Shown here piece by piece: positions 5,749 to 5,774 of a stretch of 5,774 nt of DNA. Positions within the stretch are counted from its first letter, which is position 1. The number at the start of each line of letters is the position of its first letter. Position numbers and translations under genes: made by a program. The notes below the pieces were generated by a model. It made no database searches. It saw nothing but the letters and a program-made list of their open reading frames with translations, and was not told the DNA's origin. Source of the stretch: Mariprofundaceae bacterium. GTDB lineage: Bacteria > Pseudomonadota > Zetaproteobacteria > Mariprofundales > Mariprofundaceae. The stretch is from the NCBI GenBank assembly GCA_030950975.1, contig JAUZQL010000294.1:1-5774 (forward strand), read 5' to 3'.

Positions 5749-5774
5749 TGGGAGTACGGCTTTAGCCGTGCCTT
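5749..5774 (+). repeat. REP-like hairpin, right copy, cut by window end
   Basis: These 26 bp are identical to 4888-4913 and in the same orientation, including the GGGAG lead and the GTACGGC / GCCGTGC stem. The match runs to the last base, so the true repeat may be longer and may have an inverted partner beyond the edge, as on the left. Confidence 0.75.

Noticed and set aside
4888..5774. CRISPR array
   Set aside because: The 26-bp repeat occurs only twice, 861 bp apart with genes between, and has an REP-like form; there is no regular spacer pattern.

Overview
The window is a stretch of bacterial chromosome with a conserved housekeeping gene cluster on the left (1-4796) and a small accessory locus on the right (4797-5774). 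All genes are on the + strand. The gene set (LysM protein, dprA, topA with four zinc ribbons, rimI) and the protein sequences point to a Proteobacterium of moderate G+C (roughly 43-45% from a few hand-counted lines). A LysM protein followed by dprA and topA is a proteobacterial arrangement. The smg (DUF494) gene that many Gammaproteobacteria carry between dprA and topA is absent. I cannot fix the class; a low-G+C gamma- or zetaproteobacterium would fit, but this is a guess.

Region 1, 1-4796, looks like one transcription unit. It holds the 3' part of a LysM-domain protein (start lies off the left edge), dprA (DNA-processing protein, natural transformation), topA (DNA topoisomerase I) and rimI (ribosomal protein S18 alanine N-acetyltransferase type GNAT). 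Gaps are 11, 3 and 4 bp. The topA ribosome binding site is built into the last codons of dprA, which suggests translational coupling. No separate promoter or clear intrinsic terminator is visible inside or directly after the cluster.

Region 2, 4797-5011, is a repeat-rich spacer. It contains a T-rich inverted repeat (CTCTGTGGT / ACCACAGAG), a degenerate 8-bp tandem repeat (CACAGAGG-like), a pair of oppositely oriented REP-like hairpins with a CGGCTTTAGCC core, and a near-perfect palindrome in a promoter-like sequence just before the next gene.

Region 3, 5012-5690, is a toxin-first type II toxin-antitoxin module: a RelE/ParE-superfamily toxin of the phage Gp49-like (DUF891) type, overlapping by 8 bp an XRE-type helix-turn-helix antitoxin. 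The palindrome upstream is a good candidate for the antitoxin operator.

Region 4, 5691-5774, repeats the left-hand spacer in the same order: a T-tract plus the 8-bp CACAG repeat, then an exact 26-bp copy of the REP-like hairpin that runs to the window end. The module is therefore bracketed by two directly oriented copies of the same composite repeat, the most notable structural feature here. I see no wholly new biological system; the gene families are all known ones.
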